64,000 nt of DNA from Streptomyces niveus (GCF_002009175.1 NZ_CP018047.1:5270001-5334000), one strand, 5' to 3'. Counted from the stretch's first letter, positions 34,356 through 44,556 are shown. Notes: generated from the sequence alone by a model not told the origin. A program made the numbers and translations.

Positions 34356-35510
34356 CTACAGCCCCAGCTCCCGCGCGATCAGCATCCGCTGGACCTCGCT
34401 CGTGCCCTCGCCGATCTCCAGGATCTTGGAGTCGCGCCACATCCTGGCCACCGGGTACTCGTTCATGAAGCCGTAGCCGCCGTGGATCTGGGTGGCCTCG
34501 CGGGCGTTGTCGACCGCCACCGTCGAGGAGTAGAGCTTCGCCAGCGCGGCCTCCTTCTTGAAAGGCTCGCCGTGGACCAGCCGGGAGGCCGCGTCGCGCC
34601 AGCCGAGGCGGGCCATATGGGCCCGCATCTCCATGTCGGCGATCTTGAACTGGATGGCCTGGTTCGCGCCGATCGGGCGGCCGAAGGCGTGGCGCTCCTT
34701 CGCGTACTTCACCGACTCGTCCACACAGCCCTGCGCCAGGCCCGTGGCCAGTGCGGAGATCGCGATGCGGCCCTCGTCCAGGATGCGGAGGAACTGCGCG
34801 TACCCGCGGCCCTCCTCGCCGACCAGGTTCGTCAGCGGCACCCGGACGTCGGAGAAGGACAGTTCGCGGGTGTCCGACGCGTTCCAGCCGACCTTCGAGT
34901 ACGGGGCCGCGACCGTGAAGCCGGGGGTGCCGGACGGGACGATGATCGAGGAGATCTCCGGCCTGCCGTCCTCCTTGCGGCCGGTGACGGCCGTGACCGT
35001 GACCAGTCCGGTGATGTCCGTGCCCGAGTTGGTGATGAAGCACTTCGAGCCGTTGATGACCCACTCGTCGCCGTCCCGGACGGCCGTGGTGCGCGTGCCG
35101 CCCGCGTCCGAGCCGGCCTCGGGCTCGGTCAGACCGAAGGCGCCGAGGACCTCGCCCGAGCACAGGCGCGGCAGCCACTCCCGCTTCTGCTCCTCCGTAC
35201 CGAAGAGGTGCAGCGGCATCGCGCCGAGGGAGACGCCCGCTTCGAGGGTGATGGCCACCGAGGAGTCGACGCGGGCCAGCTCCTCCAGGGCGATGCCGAG
35301 CGCCATGTAGTCGCCGCCCATGCCGCCGTACTCCTCCGGGAAGGGCAGGCCGAACAGGCCCATCCGGCCCATCTCGCGCACGATCTCGTAAGGGAACTCG
35401 TGCCGCTCGTAGAAGTCGCCGATCTTGGGCGCGACGACGTCCTGCGCGAACGCCTCGACGGTACGGCGCAGTTCCTCGTGCTCGGGTGAGAGCCGGTGGT
35501 CCAGAGACAT
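34356..35510 (-). CDS. acdH: acyl-CoA dehydrogenase (short/branched-chain)
   Basis: 384 residues from ATG 35510 with AAGGAG upstream. FAD and substrate motifs FGLTEPEAGSDAGG and WVINGSKCFITN; the catalytic Glu is in EIGEGTSEVQRM. It is first of the downstream genes of a leucine-degradation cluster: the next genes upstream on the same strand encode HMG-CoA lyase and the two carboxylase subunits. AcdH of Streptomyces acts in valine/isoleucine/leucine breakdown; the symbol rests on position and motifs. The stop is followed by the repeat cluster. Confidence 0.92.
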   Translation of the reverse strand: MSLDHRLSPEHEELRRTVEAFAQDVVAPKIGDFYERHEFPYEIVREMGRMGLFGLPFPEEYGGMGGDYMALGIALEELARVDSSVAITLEAGVSLGAMPLHLFGTEEQKREWLPRLCSGEVLGAFGLTEPEAGSDAGGTRTTAVRDGDEWVINGSKCFITNSGTDITGLVTVTAVTGRKEDGRPEISSIIVPSGTPGFTVAAPYSKVGWNASDTRELSFSDVRVPLTNLVGEEGRGYAQFLRILDEGRIAISALATGLAQGCVDESVKYAKERHAFGRPIGANQAIQFKIADMEMRAHMARLGWRDAASRLVHGEPFKKEAALAKLYSSTVAVDNAREATQIHGGYGFMNEYPVARMWRDSKILEIGEGTSEVQRMLIARELGL

Positions 35511-35512
35511 GG

Positions 35513-36448
35513 CTAGGACTCCTTGTGGGAGAGGGCGCTGACGGTGCGGGAGGGGCTGGGTCGCCCCAGCTGTTCGGCCATCCACACGCTGGTGGCGGTG
35601 AGGAGGCCGAGATCGACCCCGGTGTCGATACCGAGGCCCTGCAACATCCACAGGAGGTCTTCGGTGGCGAGATTCCCGGTGGCGCTCTTCGCGTAGGGGC
35701 AGCCGCCGAGGCCGCCCGCCGACGCGTCCACGGTGGTCACTCCGTGCTGGAGCGCGGCGAAGGTGTTGGCGAGCGCCTGGCCGTACGTGTCGTGGAAGTG
35801 CACACCGACCTTAGACAGGTGCACGCCTTCCTCGATGAGCGTGGCGAGCAGGCTCTGCACATGGCCGGGGGTGGCCACGCCGATCGTGTCGCCGAGGCTC
35901 ACCTCGTCGCAGCCCATGTCGACGAGGGTCCTGACGAGCCGGGCGACCTGGCCGACGGGGACGGGGCCTTCCCACGGGTCGCCGAAGCACATCGACAGAT
36001 AGCCCCGGACATGGAGCCGTTCGTCACGGGCTCGGGCGACGACCGGCTCGAACATGGCGAGTGATTCGTCCAGCGTGCGGTTCAGATTGGCCTTGGCGAA
36101 CGACTCGGTCGCGCTGGCGAAGACGGCCACCTGACGCACGCCGAGGGCCAGCGCCCGGTCGAGACCGCGGTCGTTCGGGACGAGGACGGGCAGCCGTACG
36201 CTCTCCAGGTCGCGCACCATCGGGAACAGCCGCTCGGCGTCGGCCAGTTGGGGCACCCAGTCGGGGTGGACGAAGCTGGTCGCCTCGATGGTGGTGAGCC
36301 CGGCGGCGGCGAGGCGGTGGATGAACTCCGCCTTGATCTCGGTCGGGACGATCGTCGACTCGTTCTGGAGGCCGTCGCGCGCGCCCACCTCGTGGATCCG
36401 GATCCGGGTCGGCAGACCCTCGTCCATGACGGTCATGGGGAGCGTCAT
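35513..36448 (-). CDS. hydroxymethylglutaryl-CoA lyase
   Basis: 311 residues. DRE-TIM family: [13 protein letters not shown] at the start, [24 protein letters not shown], the [13 protein letters not shown] histidines, and the catalytic Cys loop [14 protein letters not shown]. It cleaves HMG-CoA to acetoacetate and acetyl-CoA, the last step of leucine breakdown. GGAGGAG precedes its ATG, which overlaps the stop of the biotin carboxylase gene (ATGA). Two bases separate it from acdH. Confidence 0.95.
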   Translation of the reverse strand: MTLPMTVMDEGLPTRIRIHEVGARDGLQNESTIVPTEIKAEFIHRLAAAGLTTIEATSFVHPDWVPQLADAERLFPMVRDLESVRLPVLVPNDRGLDRALALGVRQVAVFASATESFAKANLNRTLDESLAMFEPVVARARDERLHVRGYLSMCFGDPWEGPVPVGQVARLVRTLVDMGCDEVSLGDTIGVATPGHVQSLLATLIEEGVHLSKVGVHFHDTYGQALANTFAALQHGVTTVDASAGGLGGCPYAKSATGNLATEDLLWMLQGLGIDTGVDLGLLTATSVWMAEQLGRPSPSRTVSALSHKES

Positions 36449-38583
36449 TTCTCCTCCTCGGGAGCCGTGACGGGTACGACAGCCGCGGCGGCGGGGACGG
36501 CGGCGGGGACGGCGGCGTCGGCGGAGATGACCGCGGCGCCTTCGGCGGCAACCGGGTCCGCGGCAACCGGGTCCGCGGCAACCGGGTCCGCCGCAGGCGT
36601 GACCACGGCCAGGACCTGGTCCATCGCGACGGTGGAGCCCGCCGTCACGTCCAGCTCCGTGACCGTCCCGTCGTGCGGGGCGGAGATGACGTGCTCCATC
36701 TTCATCGCCTCGACCACCAACAGCCCCTGACCGGCCACCACTTCGTCCCCGATCGCCACCTTCACGACCGTGACCGTGCCGGGCATCGGGGCGGTGAGCG
36801 CGTCGACGCCGCCCGCGCCGGCGGCTCCGAGCAGTGCCGCCTCCACCGGATCGTGGTCCTGTACGTGCCAGCTGTCGCCGTCCCTGCCGAGCCAGTCGGC
36901 CGCCCGGTGGAAGGTGTGCGTCATCCCGTCCACGGTGACGGTGACCCGGCCGGCCTCCACATGGGACCGGCCGGTGCCGAGCAGCCGGTGAGTGACGGGT
37001 TCATGTCCCGCCACGCGCAGATGGTGGACGACCGGCACGGTCATACCGCCCATCCGCCAGCCGTTCGGTACGGAGAAGGGGTCGGTCCAGCCGGCTCCGG
37101 AGCCGCCTTCCAAGGAAGGGGCGGGGGCCAGCTCGTGCTCCCGTACCGCCGCCGCCGCTTCGTACACCTCGGCAGGCACCTCAGCCTGCACCAGCGCGTC
37201 CGCGTCCCGCTCCACCAGGCCCGTGTCCAGCTCGCCCGCCACCACGGCGGGGTGGGCCAGCAGCCTCCGCAGGAAGCCGGCGTTCGTCGGGACGCCCAGC
37301 GTCACCGTCTCCGCCAGGGCCGCCCGCAGCCGGCGCAGGGCCGTCGCGCGGTCCGGGGCGTGCACGATCACCTTCGACAGCATCGGGTCGTACAGGCTCC
37401 CGATCTCCGTGCCCTCGCTCAGGCCGGAGTCGGTGCGCACGCCCTCGCCCCGCGGCTCGCGCAGCGACAGCACCCGGCCGCCCGACGGCAGGAAGCCGCG
37501 CGCGGGGTCCTCCGCACAGATCCGGGCCTCGATCGCGTGCCCGGTGAGGGTGATGTCCTCCTGGGTGAAGGGAAGCCGCTCACCGGCGGCGACGCGCAGC
37601 TGCCACTCGACCAGATCCAGACCGGTGACCAGCTCGGTGACGGGATGCTCCACCTGGAGGCGGGTGTTCATCTCCATGAAGAAGTACGAGGCCGGGTCCT
37701 CGCCCGGCACGATGAACTCGACCGTCCCCGCGCCCCGGTAGCCGCAGGAGCGCGCCGCCTGCACCGCCGCCTCGCCCATCGCCGCCCGAGTCTTGTCGTC
37801 CAGCAGGACGGACGGCGCCTCCTCGATGATCTTCTGGTGGCGGCGCTGCAACGAGCACTCGCGCTCGCCGAGATGGACCACGTTGCCGTGCCCGTCGGCC
37901 AGCACCTGGATCTCGATGTGGCGCGGCCGGTCGATCCACCGCTCGACCAGGAGCGTGTCGTCGCCGAAGGAGGCGCGGGCCTCGCGCCGGGCCGCCGCGA
38001 TCTCGTCGCGCAGGGCCGACTCCAGGCGGGTGAGCCGCATGCCCTTGCCGCCGCCGCCCGCCGACGGCTTCAGCAGCACCGGCATCCCGATCTCCCTGGC
38101 CGCGTCGGCCAGTTGGTCGTCGGTCAGACCGCTGCCCGATGAGCCGGGCACCACCGGCACACCGGCCGCCGCCACGGTCTCCTTGGCGCGGATCTTGTCG
38201 CCCATCAGCGAGATGGCGTCGGCGGTCGGGCCGATGAACACGAGACCGGCGTCCGCGCACGCCCGCGCGAAGTCCGCGTTCTCCGCGAGGAAGCCGTAGC
38301 CGGGGTGGACCGCCTGGGCGCCCGTACGGGCCGCGGCCTCCAGCAGCCGCTCACTCACGAGATAGCTCTCGGAGGCGGGCGCCGGACCGATCCGGACGGC
38401 GGTGTCCGCCTCACGTACGTGCCGGGCGTCGGCGTCGGCGTCGCTGAAGACCGCGACGGAACGGATACCGAGCGCGCGCAGCGTACGGATGACGCGCACC
38501 GCGATCTCGCCGCGGTTCGCGACGAGGACCGTGTCGAACATGCTGGTCATGGGCTGGGGGGTCCTGATCGTCCTGGTGGTCAT
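36445..38583 (-). CDS. acyl-CoA carboxylase alpha chain (methylcrotonyl-CoA type)
   Basis: 712 residues from ATG 38583; ATG 38550 or 38541 ([12 protein letters not shown]) would remove 11-14 residues of doubtful value. Biotin carboxylase domain ([40 protein letters not shown]), BT linker, and biotinyl domain with [10 protein letters not shown]. The enzyme normally ends soon after the biotinyl domain, but here about 50 extra Ala/Val/Pro residues follow, partly encoded by a 15-bp tandem repeat. With the next gene it forms a carboxylase; the context says methylcrotonyl-CoA, the leucine pathway. Confidence 0.93.
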   Translation of the reverse strand: MTTRTIRTPQPMTSMFDTVLVANRGEIAVRVIRTLRALGIRSVAVFSDADADARHVREADTAVRIGPAPASESYLVSERLLEAAARTGAQAVHPGYGFLAENADFARACADAGLVFIGPTADAISLMGDKIRAKETVAAAGVPVVPGSSGSGLTDDQLADAAREIGMPVLLKPSAGGGGKGMRLTRLESALRDEIAAARREARASFGDDTLLVERWIDRPRHIEIQVLADGHGNVVHLGERECSLQRRHQKIIEEAPSVLLDDKTRAAMGEAAVQAARSCGYRGAGTVEFIVPGEDPASYFFMEMNTRLQVEHPVTELVTGLDLVEWQLRVAAGERLPFTQEDITLTGHAIEARICAEDPARGFLPSGGRVLSLREPRGEGVRTDSGLSEGTEIGSLYDPMLSKVIVHAPDRATALRRLRAALAETVTLGVPTNAGFLRRLLAHPAVVAGELDTGLVERDADALVQAEVPAEVYEAAAAVREHELAPAPSLEGGSGAGWTDPFSVPNGWRMGGMTVPVVHHLRVAGHEPVTHRLLGTGRSHVEAGRVTVTVDGMTHTFHRAADWLGRDGDSWHVQDHDPVEAALLGAAGAGGVDALTAPMPGTVTVVKVAIGDEVVAGQGLLVVEAMKMEHVISAPHDGTVTELDVTAGSTVAMDQVLAVVTPAADPVAADPVAADPVAAEGAAVISADAAVPAAVPAAAAVVPVTAPEEEK
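36547..36591. repeat. three tandem 15-bp repeats in carboxylase alpha tail
   Basis: Unit GGCAACCGGGTCCGC three times without interruption. On the coding strand it gives ADPVA three times, downstream of the biotinyl domain. In-frame, so the copy number can change without a frameshift. Confidence 0.95.
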
Positions 38584-38590
38584 CTGTCAC

Positions 38591-40222
38591 TCACATCCGG
38601 AAGACGCCGAAGCCGGGGGCGGTGCTGTCCTTCTGGGGAAGCGGGGAGTTGGCGCAGGCCGTCAGCGCCAGACCCACCACCTGACGGGTCTCCAGCGGGT
38701 CGATCACCCCGTCGTCCCAGAGCCGCGCCGTCGCGTAGTAGGCGTTGCCCTGCGCCTCGTACTGGGCGCGCACCGGGTCCTTGAACGCCTCTTCCTCCTC
38801 CGGTGCCCACTGTTCGCCGCGGCCCTCGATCTGGTCGCGCTTGACCGTCGCCAGCACCGAGGCGGCCTGCTCGCCGCCCATGACGGAGATCTTGGCGTTG
38901 GGCCACATCCACAGGAAGCGGGGGGAGTAGGCCCGGCCGCACATCGAGTAGTTCCCCGCGCCGTACGAACCGCCGACCACGACCGTCAGCTTGGGCACGC
39001 GCGCGCACGCCACGGCCGTCACCATCTTCGCGCCGTGCTTGGCGATGCCGCCCGCCTCGTAGCTGCGGCCGACCATGAAGCCCGAGATGTTCTGGAGGAA
39101 GAGCAGCGGGATGCCGCGCTGATCGCACAGCTCGATGAAGTGCGCGCCCTTCTGGGCCGATTCGGAGAACAGGATGCCGTTGTTGGCGACGATCCCCACC
39201 GGGTGGCCGTGGATCCGGGCGAAGCCCGTCACCAGCGTCGTACCGAACTCGGACTTGAACTCCGCGAACCGCGAGCCGTCCACCAGCCGGGCGATGACCT
39301 CGCGGACGTCGTACGGCGTGCGCGAGTCGACCGGCACCGCCCCGTACAGCCCCGCGGGGTCGACCTTCGGCTCCTCCGCCGGCTCGACCTTCCACGGCAG
39401 CGCGCCGCGCTCGGGGAGCGTCGAGACGATCGTGCGGACGATCCGCAGCGCGTGCGCGTCGTCCTCGGCGAGATGGTCCGTGACCCCCGACGTACGGGAG
39501 TGGACCTCGCCACCGCCCAGCTCCTCGGCGGTGACGACCTCGCCGGTCGCCGCCTTCACCAGGGGCGGGCCGCCCAGGAAGATCGTGCCCTGGCCGCGGA
39601 CGATCACGGCCTCGTCGCTCATCGCGGGGACGTACGCGCCGCCCGCCGTGCAGGAGCCGAGGACGGCCGCGATCTGCGGGATGCCGGCGCCGGACATCCG
39701 CGCCTGGTTGTAGAAGATCCGGCCGAAGTGGTCACGGTCGGGGAAGACCTCGTCCTGCATCGGCAGGAAGGCGCCGCCCGAGTCCACGAGATAGACGCAC
39801 GGCAGTCTGTTCTCCAGCGCGACCTCCTGGGCGCGCAGATGCTTCTTCACCGTCATCGGGTAATACGTGCCGCCCTTGACCGTGGCGTCGTTGGCGACCA
39901 CGACCACCTCACGGCCGCTGACCCGGCCGATCCCGGCGATCACCCCGGCCGCCGGCGCCTGGCCGCCGTACATGTCCTCCGCCGCCAGCGGGGCCAGCTC
40001 CAGGAAGGGCGAGCCCGGGTCCAGCAGGGTGTCCACCCGGTCGCGGGGCAGCAGCTTGCCGCGCGCCACGTGCCGGGCGCGGGACTTCTCACCCCCGCCG
40101 AGCCGGGCCGCGGCGAGCCGGGCGCGCAGAGCGCCGGAGAGCTCCTGATGCGCCGCCTCGTTGGCGCGCCAGCCCTCGGACGCCGGGTCCGCGGCGCTCG
40201 CCAGCACGGGTGCCTGCTGCAT
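38591..40222 (-). CDS. acyl-CoA carboxylase beta chain (methylcrotonyl-CoA carboxyltransferase)
   Basis: 543 residues, GAGGGAG before the ATG. Carboxyltransferase domain pair: [17 protein letters not shown], oxyanion glycine loops [17 protein letters not shown] and [22 protein letters not shown], and [11 protein letters not shown]. Those loops are characteristic of methylcrotonyl-CoA and geranyl-CoA carboxylases. It is the first gene of the leucine operon, transcribed away from a TetR regulator across a region with two palindromic operators. Confidence 0.95.
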   Translation of the reverse strand: MQQAPVLASAADPASEGWRANEAAHQELSGALRARLAAARLGGGEKSRARHVARGKLLPRDRVDTLLDPGSPFLELAPLAAEDMYGGQAPAAGVIAGIGRVSGREVVVVANDATVKGGTYYPMTVKKHLRAQEVALENRLPCVYLVDSGGAFLPMQDEVFPDRDHFGRIFYNQARMSGAGIPQIAAVLGSCTAGGAYVPAMSDEAVIVRGQGTIFLGGPPLVKAATGEVVTAEELGGGEVHSRTSGVTDHLAEDDAHALRIVRTIVSTLPERGALPWKVEPAEEPKVDPAGLYGAVPVDSRTPYDVREVIARLVDGSRFAEFKSEFGTTLVTGFARIHGHPVGIVANNGILFSESAQKGAHFIELCDQRGIPLLFLQNISGFMVGRSYEAGGIAKHGAKMVTAVACARVPKLTVVVGGSYGAGNYSMCGRAYSPRFLWMWPNAKISVMGGEQAASVLATVKRDQIEGRGEQWAPEEEEAFKDPVRAQYEAQGNAYYATARLWDDGVIDPLETRQVVGLALTACANSPLPQKDSTAPGFGVFRM

Positions 40223-40242
40223 CGATCGAGCTCCCTCGCACG

Positions 40243-40287
40243 GTTAATGAGCGTTAACGTATCCTCCTCAGGTTAACGACCGCTAAC
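40243..40287. promoter_or_regulatory. two TetR-type operators in divergent promoter
   Basis: Box 1 GTTAATGAGCGTTAAC (40243-40258) and box 2 GTTAACGACCGCTAAC (40272-40287) share GTTAAYG-n2-CGYTAAC, centres 29 bp apart. They lie between the carboxylase operon and the TetR gene, so autoregulation plus control of the leucine genes is the natural reading. Confidence 0.85.
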
Positions 40288-40310
40288 CCTCCTGTCTAGA
40301 ATGGTTCTCC

Positions 40311-40925
40311 ATGGGCACCAGGACCGCGGCACCGACGCGCCGCGAGCAGATCCTCAACGAGGCCGCCAGGCTCTTCGCCGAGCGCGGCTTCCACGGCGTG
40401 GGCGTCGACGAGATAGGGGCGGCCGTCGGCATCAGCGGGCCGGGCCTGTACCGCCATTTCGCGGGCAAGGACGCCATGCTCGCCGAGCTGCTCGTCGGCA
40501 TCAGCGGCCGGCTCCTCGACGGCGGCAGGAAGCGGGTGGCGGCCTCGACCGGTGACCCGGCGGCCGTGCTCGCCTCGCTGATCGACGGCCATATCGACTT
40601 CGCACTGGACGACCGCCCGCTGATCACGCTGCACGACCGCGAACTGGACCGGCTGCGGGACAGCGACCGCAAACTCGTACGGCAGCTCCAGCGGCAGTAC
40701 GTGGAGCTGTGGGTCGGCGTCGTCCGCGAGATCCACCGGGACGTTCCCGAGCCGGTCGCGCGCGGCGCCGTGCACGCCGTCTTCGGCCTGCTGAACTCGA
40801 CACCGCACCTGAGCCCCGACGGCCGCGGCACACCCCGGCGGGCGGTGGCGGAAACGCTCCTGCGCCGTCTGGCGCACGGCGCGTTCGCCGCCCTCGGTGA
40901 AGAGGACGGCGCGCCGCCTTCCTGA
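40311..40925 (+). CDS. TetR-family regulator of leucine/acyl-CoA catabolism
   Basis: 204 residues. N-terminal TetR helix-turn-helix: RREQILNEAARLFAERGFHGVGVDEIGAAVGISGPGLYRHFAGKD region. The C-terminal ligand domain is all-helical. Divergent from the carboxylase operon with two operators overlapping the promoter region; box 2 ends 24 bp before its ATG. No strong ribosome binding site, so the transcript may be short-leadered. The likely effector is an acyl-CoA of the leucine pathway; this is inferred. Confidence 0.93.
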   Translation: MGTRTAAPTRREQILNEAARLFAERGFHGVGVDEIGAAVGISGPGLYRHFAGKDAMLAELLVGISGRLLDGGRKRVAASTGDPAAVLASLIDGHIDFALDDRPLITLHDRELDRLRDSDRKLVRQLQRQYVELWVGVVREIHRDVPEPVARGAVHAVFGLLNSTPHLSPDGRGTPRRAVAETLLRRLAHGAFAALGEEDGAPPS

Positions 40926-40946
40926 CGGCCGGTCCGCCGGACCTGA

Positions 40947-41432
40947 TCAGGCCTTCAGCGCGGCCAGCTCCCTGGCCAGGGTCTGAACCGGCTGGAACGT
41001 CGCGCCGAGCAGCGACACATGCTTCCAGTGCAGCGTGCCGTCCGGCGCGATCAGGAAGACCGCGCGGCGCAGTCCGATCCCGGGGGCGGCGATCCCGAAC
41101 GCCCGCGCCACCGTACGGTCGGTGTCGGCGAGCAGCGGGATCCGCAGGCCGTACCTGCGGGCGAACGCCTCGTGGCTGTCGACGTCCTGCGGGCTGATGC
41201 CCCAGACCTCGGCCCCCAGCTCGGTGAACGTCTCCAGGCCGCTGGAGTACGAGCACAGCTGCCTGGTGCAGACGCTGGTGTCGTCACCCGGGTAGAAGGC
41301 GAGGACCAGGGGAGTGCCCCGGCGCTCGTCGAGGCGGTACTCCCTCCTTACGAAGGTGTCCTCCCCGTCGAGCACCCCGCCGGGCAGGGTGAAGTTCTCC
41401 ACGGGGCGGCCGGGACCGGGTGATGCTGGCAC
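40947..41432 (-). CDS. peroxiredoxin (BCP/AhpE type)
   Basis: 161 residues from GTG 41432, supported by GAAGGAG five bases upstream. AhpC/TSA fold with the peroxidatic Cys in YPGDDTSVCTRQLC; a second Cys five residues later is in the BCP-type resolving position. It reduces peroxides with a thiol donor. Convergent with the TetR gene (21 bp between stops) and divergent from the phosphatase-like gene. Confidence 0.92.
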   Translation of the reverse strand: MPASPGPGRPVENFTLPGGVLDGEDTFVRREYRLDERRGTPLVLAFYPGDDTSVCTRQLCSYSSGLETFTELGAEVWGISPQDVDSHEAFARRYGLRIPLLADTDRTVARAFGIAAPGIGLRRAVFLIAPDGTLHWKHVSLLGATFQPVQTLARELAALKA

Positions 41433-41510
41433 AAGGGCTCCTTCGTCGGTGCGACGTCCAGTCAACGGGACGAGCGGCATCGCGCGGACACCTGACGGCA
41501 CAATGGGCTC

Positions 41511-42299
41511 ATGCCGATACCCAGCCGCGAAGCTCTCGTCGACCACCTCGTCCGTACGCGTATCGCCGGAGACGTGGCCACTCCCAGGGACAACAACCTC
41601 TCCCACTATCGCAAGCTCGCCAACGGCGACCGCCACTTCTGGCTGGGCCTGGAGCTCGGCGACCGCTGGACCGACGAGCAGGACGTGCTCGCCGTGATGG
41701 CGGAGCGGTGCGGAGTCAACGACGATCCGGAGCACCGGCACGGCCAGGACACCATCGACCCCGAGCTGACCGTCGACGCCCTGGGGCGGATGGCGACGCG
41801 GCTGCGCAAGGCGGCGGAGGGCCGGGAGCGGGTCCTGTTCGCCACGGGTCACCCCGGCGGGCTGCTGGACGTGCACCGGCAGACTGCGGACGCGCTGCGG
41901 CTGGCGGGCTGCGAGATCGTCCGGATCCCCGGCGGGCTCATGGCCGACGAGGGCATGGTCTTCCAGTTCGCCGGTGTCGCGATGCTGGAGCGCGGGGCCA
42001 CGCTCTGGCACACCCACTCGCCCGAGCCGATGCGGGCCATCCTGGACGGCCTGGAGCGCGAGGGCAGACCACAGCCCGACCTGGTGCTCGCCGACCACGG
42101 TTGGGCGGGCTGCGCGGGCCAGCGGGGACTCGACTCGATCGGCTACGCGGACTGCAACGACCCGGCCCTGTTCATCGGCGAGGCGGAGGGCACCCTCCAG
42201 GTGACGGTCCCGCTCGACGACCACGTGACCGACCCCCGCTTCTACGACCCGATGACGGAGTACCTGCTGAACGAGGCGGGTCTCACGAACACCGTCTGA
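41511..42299 (+). CDS. conserved protein, annotated phosphatase-like in Streptomyces
   Basis: 262 residues from ATG 41511. Phrases: NNLSHYRKLANGDRHFWLG, RVLFATGHPGGLLDVHRQTADAL, HTHSPEPMRAILDGLE, VLADHGWAGCAGQRGLDSIGYADCNDPALFI. Several His/Asp residues could bind a metal, which suits the phosphatase label I recall for this family; no classic motif proves it. No signal peptide. Monocistronic, divergent from the peroxiredoxin. Confidence 0.8.
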   Translation: MPIPSREALVDHLVRTRIAGDVATPRDNNLSHYRKLANGDRHFWLGLELGDRWTDEQDVLAVMAERCGVNDDPEHRHGQDTIDPELTVDALGRMATRLRKAAEGRERVLFATGHPGGLLDVHRQTADALRLAGCEIVRIPGGLMADEGMVFQFAGVAMLERGATLWHTHSPEPMRAILDGLEREGRPQPDLVLADHGWAGCAGQRGLDSIGYADCNDPALFIGEAEGTLQVTVPLDDHVTDPRFYDPMTEYLLNEAGLTNTV

Positions 42300-42395
42300 G
42301 GCCGGACGCGCGCCGCGTACCCCCGGCGGCGCACCCGGCCCCGCGCGAGACCTCCTTACGAGGCCGCGCGGAAGACCCCGCACGATGCCCGTACG

Positions 42396-42426
42396 GAGCC
42401 CGGCGCCGAGGACGGCGGCCGGGCTC
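42396..42426. terminator. terminator hairpin at convergent junction
   Basis: GAGCCCGGC (42396-42404) pairs with GCCGGGCTC (42418-42426), overlapping the thioesterase stop. It separates the phosphatase-like gene (plus) from the thioesterase (minus). Confidence 0.55.
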
Positions 42427-43303
42427 AGTCGCGCCCCCTGGGCACGCGCATGACGCCCTCCTGAATAACCGAGATCGCCAGCCGCCCGTCCTGCGTGTAG
42501 ATCCGGGCCTGGCCGAGCCCCCGGCCGCCGGAGGCGGACGGCGACGTCTGGTCGTACAGCAGCCACTCGTCCGCGCGGAACGGACGGTGGAACCACATCG
42601 CGTGATCCAGACTCGCCCCGACGATGTCACCGGTCGCCCAGCCGCCCCGGCCGTGCGCGAGCAGCACCGAGTCCAGCAGCGTCATGTCGGAGACGTACGT
42701 GGCCATGCAGACGTGCAGCAGCGGGTCGTCCGCGAGCTTGCCGACCGTGCGGAACCACACCTGCGAGCGCGCCTCACGCGGCTCCCCGGCCGTGGCGTAC
42801 GGCGGGGCGTCCACATAGCGCAGATCCACCGCCGCCCGCGCCTCCAGCAGCCGGTCGGCCACCGACGGGTCGACGAACCGGTCCGCGTACCTCGGCAGCA
42901 ACTCCCGCGCCGTCGGCAGGCTTTCGGGATCCGGCGCCGGCGGCATCCCGCTCTGGTGCTCCAGGCCCTCCTCGTACGTCTGGAAGGACGCCGACAGGTG
43001 GAAGATCGGCCGGCCGTGCTGGACGGCCACGACCCGGCGTGTGGTGAAGGACCGGCCGTCGCGGATTCGGTCGACCGTGTAGACGATCGGCGCGCCCGGA
43101 TCGCCCGCCCGCAGGAAGTACGAGTGCAGGGAGTGCGCCGGGCGGTCGGCGGGGACGGTACGGCCCGCGGCCACCAGGGCCTGCGCGGCGACCTGGCCTC
43201 CGTACACACGGGGGATCGCCGCCGGGCGGCTGAGGCCGCGGAAGATGTCCTCGTCGATCCGCTCCAGGTCGAGCAGATCGAGGAGGGACTCCAGTGCGTT
43301 CAC
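42425..43303 (-). CDS. tesB: acyl-CoA thioesterase II (TesB)
   Basis: 292 residues from GTG 43303. Double hotdog fold: YGGQVAAQALVAAGRT in the first, DHAMWFHRPFRADEWLLYDQTSP and GRLAISVIQEGVMR in the second, with the Asp/Thr/Gln catalytic set of TesB. It hydrolyses acyl-CoA to free acid and CoA. It follows an LCAD-like dehydrogenase by 20 bp on the same strand, so the pair forms a fatty-acid operon. Confidence 0.92.
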   Translation of the reverse strand: MNALESLLDLLDLERIDEDIFRGLSRPAAIPRVYGGQVAAQALVAAGRTVPADRPAHSLHSYFLRAGDPGAPIVYTVDRIRDGRSFTTRRVVAVQHGRPIFHLSASFQTYEEGLEHQSGMPPAPDPESLPTARELLPRYADRFVDPSVADRLLEARAAVDLRYVDAPPYATAGEPREARSQVWFRTVGKLADDPLLHVCMATYVSDMTLLDSVLLAHGRGGWATGDIVGASLDHAMWFHRPFRADEWLLYDQTSPSASGGRGLGQARIYTQDGRLAISVIQEGVMRVPRGRD

Positions 43304-43323
43304 GGATCTGATCGCTTGACGCC

Positions 43324-44481
43324 CTACAGACCCATGGACTTGGCGATGATCATCTTCATGACCTCGCTGGTGCCGCCGTAGATGCGGTTGACGCGGTTGT
43401 CCGCGTAGAGGCGGGCGATCGGGTACTCGTTCATGTAGCCGTAGCCGCCGTGCAGCTGGAGGCACTTGTCGATCACGCGGTGCGCGACCTCCGTACAGAA
43501 GAGCTTCGCCGACGCGGCCTCGGCGGCGGTCAGTTCGCCCGCGTCGTGGGCTTCGAGGGCGCGGTCGCAGACGGCCTCGGCGGCGTCGACCTCGGCCTTG
43601 CAGGCGGCCAGTTCGAACTTGGTGTTCTGGAAGGAGGCGACGGTCTTGCCGAACACCGTCCGGTCCTGGACGTAGTTCTGGGCGAACCGGATCGCGGCCG
43701 ACGCCTGCGCGTACGCGCCGACGGCGATGCCCAGGCGCTCCTGCGGCAGATTCTGGCCGAGGTAGGAGAAGCCCTTGTTCTCCTCACCGAGGAGATCGTC
43801 GACGGGCACCTTGATGTCGCTGAAGGACAGTTCGGCGGTGTCCGAGGACTTCAGGCCCAGCTTGTCGAGCTTGCGCCCGACCGCGTACCCCTCGGACTTG
43901 GTGTCCACGACGAACAGCGAGATGCCGTGCCTGCGGTCCTCCGGGCTCGGCGGGGCGGTGCGGGCGCAGACGATGACACGGTCGGCGTGCACGCCGCCGG
44001 TGATGAAGGTCTTCGCGCCGTTGAGGACGTAGTGCGAGCCGTCGGCGGAGAGCTTGGCCGTGGTCTTCATGCCCGCGAGGTCGGAGCCGGTGCCGGGCTC
44101 GGTCATGGCGATGGCGTACATGCTCTCGCCGGTCACGAAGCCGGGCAGCCACCGCTTCTTCTGCTCCTCGGTGGCGTACGCCTTCACATAGGGCAGACAG
44201 AGCGCGACATGTACACCGGAACCTCCGAAGGAGACACCCGCGCGGGCGCACTCCTCGGAGACGATCGCCTGGAACTTGAACGACTCCTCACCCGCGCCGC
44301 CGTACTCCTCCGGCACCTCGATCCCGAAGATGCCCAGCTCACCGAGCTTGTAGTAGAACTCGCGGGGGACCAGCCCCTCGGCGTACCACTCGTCGTAGAC
44401 GGGCACGACCTCGGCCTCGATGAAGGCGCGGAGGGTCTCCCGGAACGCCTCGTGGTCCTCGTTGAACACCGTACGGCGCAC
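43324..44481 (-). CDS. acyl-CoA dehydrogenase (long-chain type)
   Basis: 385 residues from GTG 44481 behind AGGAGG. Motifs AMTEPGTGSDLAGMKTTA, YVLNGAKTFITGG and QLHGGYGYMNEYPI. The usual C-terminal catalytic Glu position holds Gly (IYGGTSEVMKM), as in LCAD and isovaleryl-CoA dehydrogenase, where the base sits in an internal helix; LPQERLGIAV supplies the Glu. So it is not a dead enzyme. Operon with TesB. A palindromic AAGCGCTT operator candidate lies upstream. Confidence 0.93.
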   Translation of the reverse strand: MRRTVFNEDHEAFRETLRAFIEAEVVPVYDEWYAEGLVPREFYYKLGELGIFGIEVPEEYGGAGEESFKFQAIVSEECARAGVSFGGSGVHVALCLPYVKAYATEEQKKRWLPGFVTGESMYAIAMTEPGTGSDLAGMKTTAKLSADGSHYVLNGAKTFITGGVHADRVIVCARTAPPSPEDRRHGISLFVVDTKSEGYAVGRKLDKLGLKSSDTAELSFSDIKVPVDDLLGEENKGFSYLGQNLPQERLGIAVGAYAQASAAIRFAQNYVQDRTVFGKTVASFQNTKFELAACKAEVDAAEAVCDRALEAHDAGELTAAEAASAKLFCTEVAHRVIDKCLQLHGGYGYMNEYPIARLYADNRVNRIYGGTSEVMKMIIAKSMGL

Positions 44482-44538
44482 GTGAAGCCTCCTGTATCGA
44501 CCTGTCGCCCCGCTCCGAGCACACGCTCCGAGGGCACT

Positions 44539-44556
44539 GGCTAAGCGCTTGCTCAG
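44539..44556. promoter_or_regulatory. possible TetR-type operator upstream of LCAD-like gene
   Basis: The minus strand reads TGAGCAAGCGCTTAGCCA, with the core GCAAGCGCTT found in many actinobacterial fatty-acid regulator sites. 58 bp upstream of the GTG. The symmetry is imperfect outside AAGCGCTT. Confidence 0.4.

Noticed and set aside
40947..42596. 549-residue fusion ending in a peroxiredoxin
   Set aside because: The upstream part is antisense to the phosphatase-like gene; the peroxiredoxin has its own GTG and GAAGGAG at 41432.
43324..44481. Acyl-CoA dehydrogenase read as catalytically dead because Glu is Gly in IYGGTSE
   Set aside because: Long-chain and isovaleryl-type enzymes have Gly there and use an internal Glu, which is present in LPQERLGIA.
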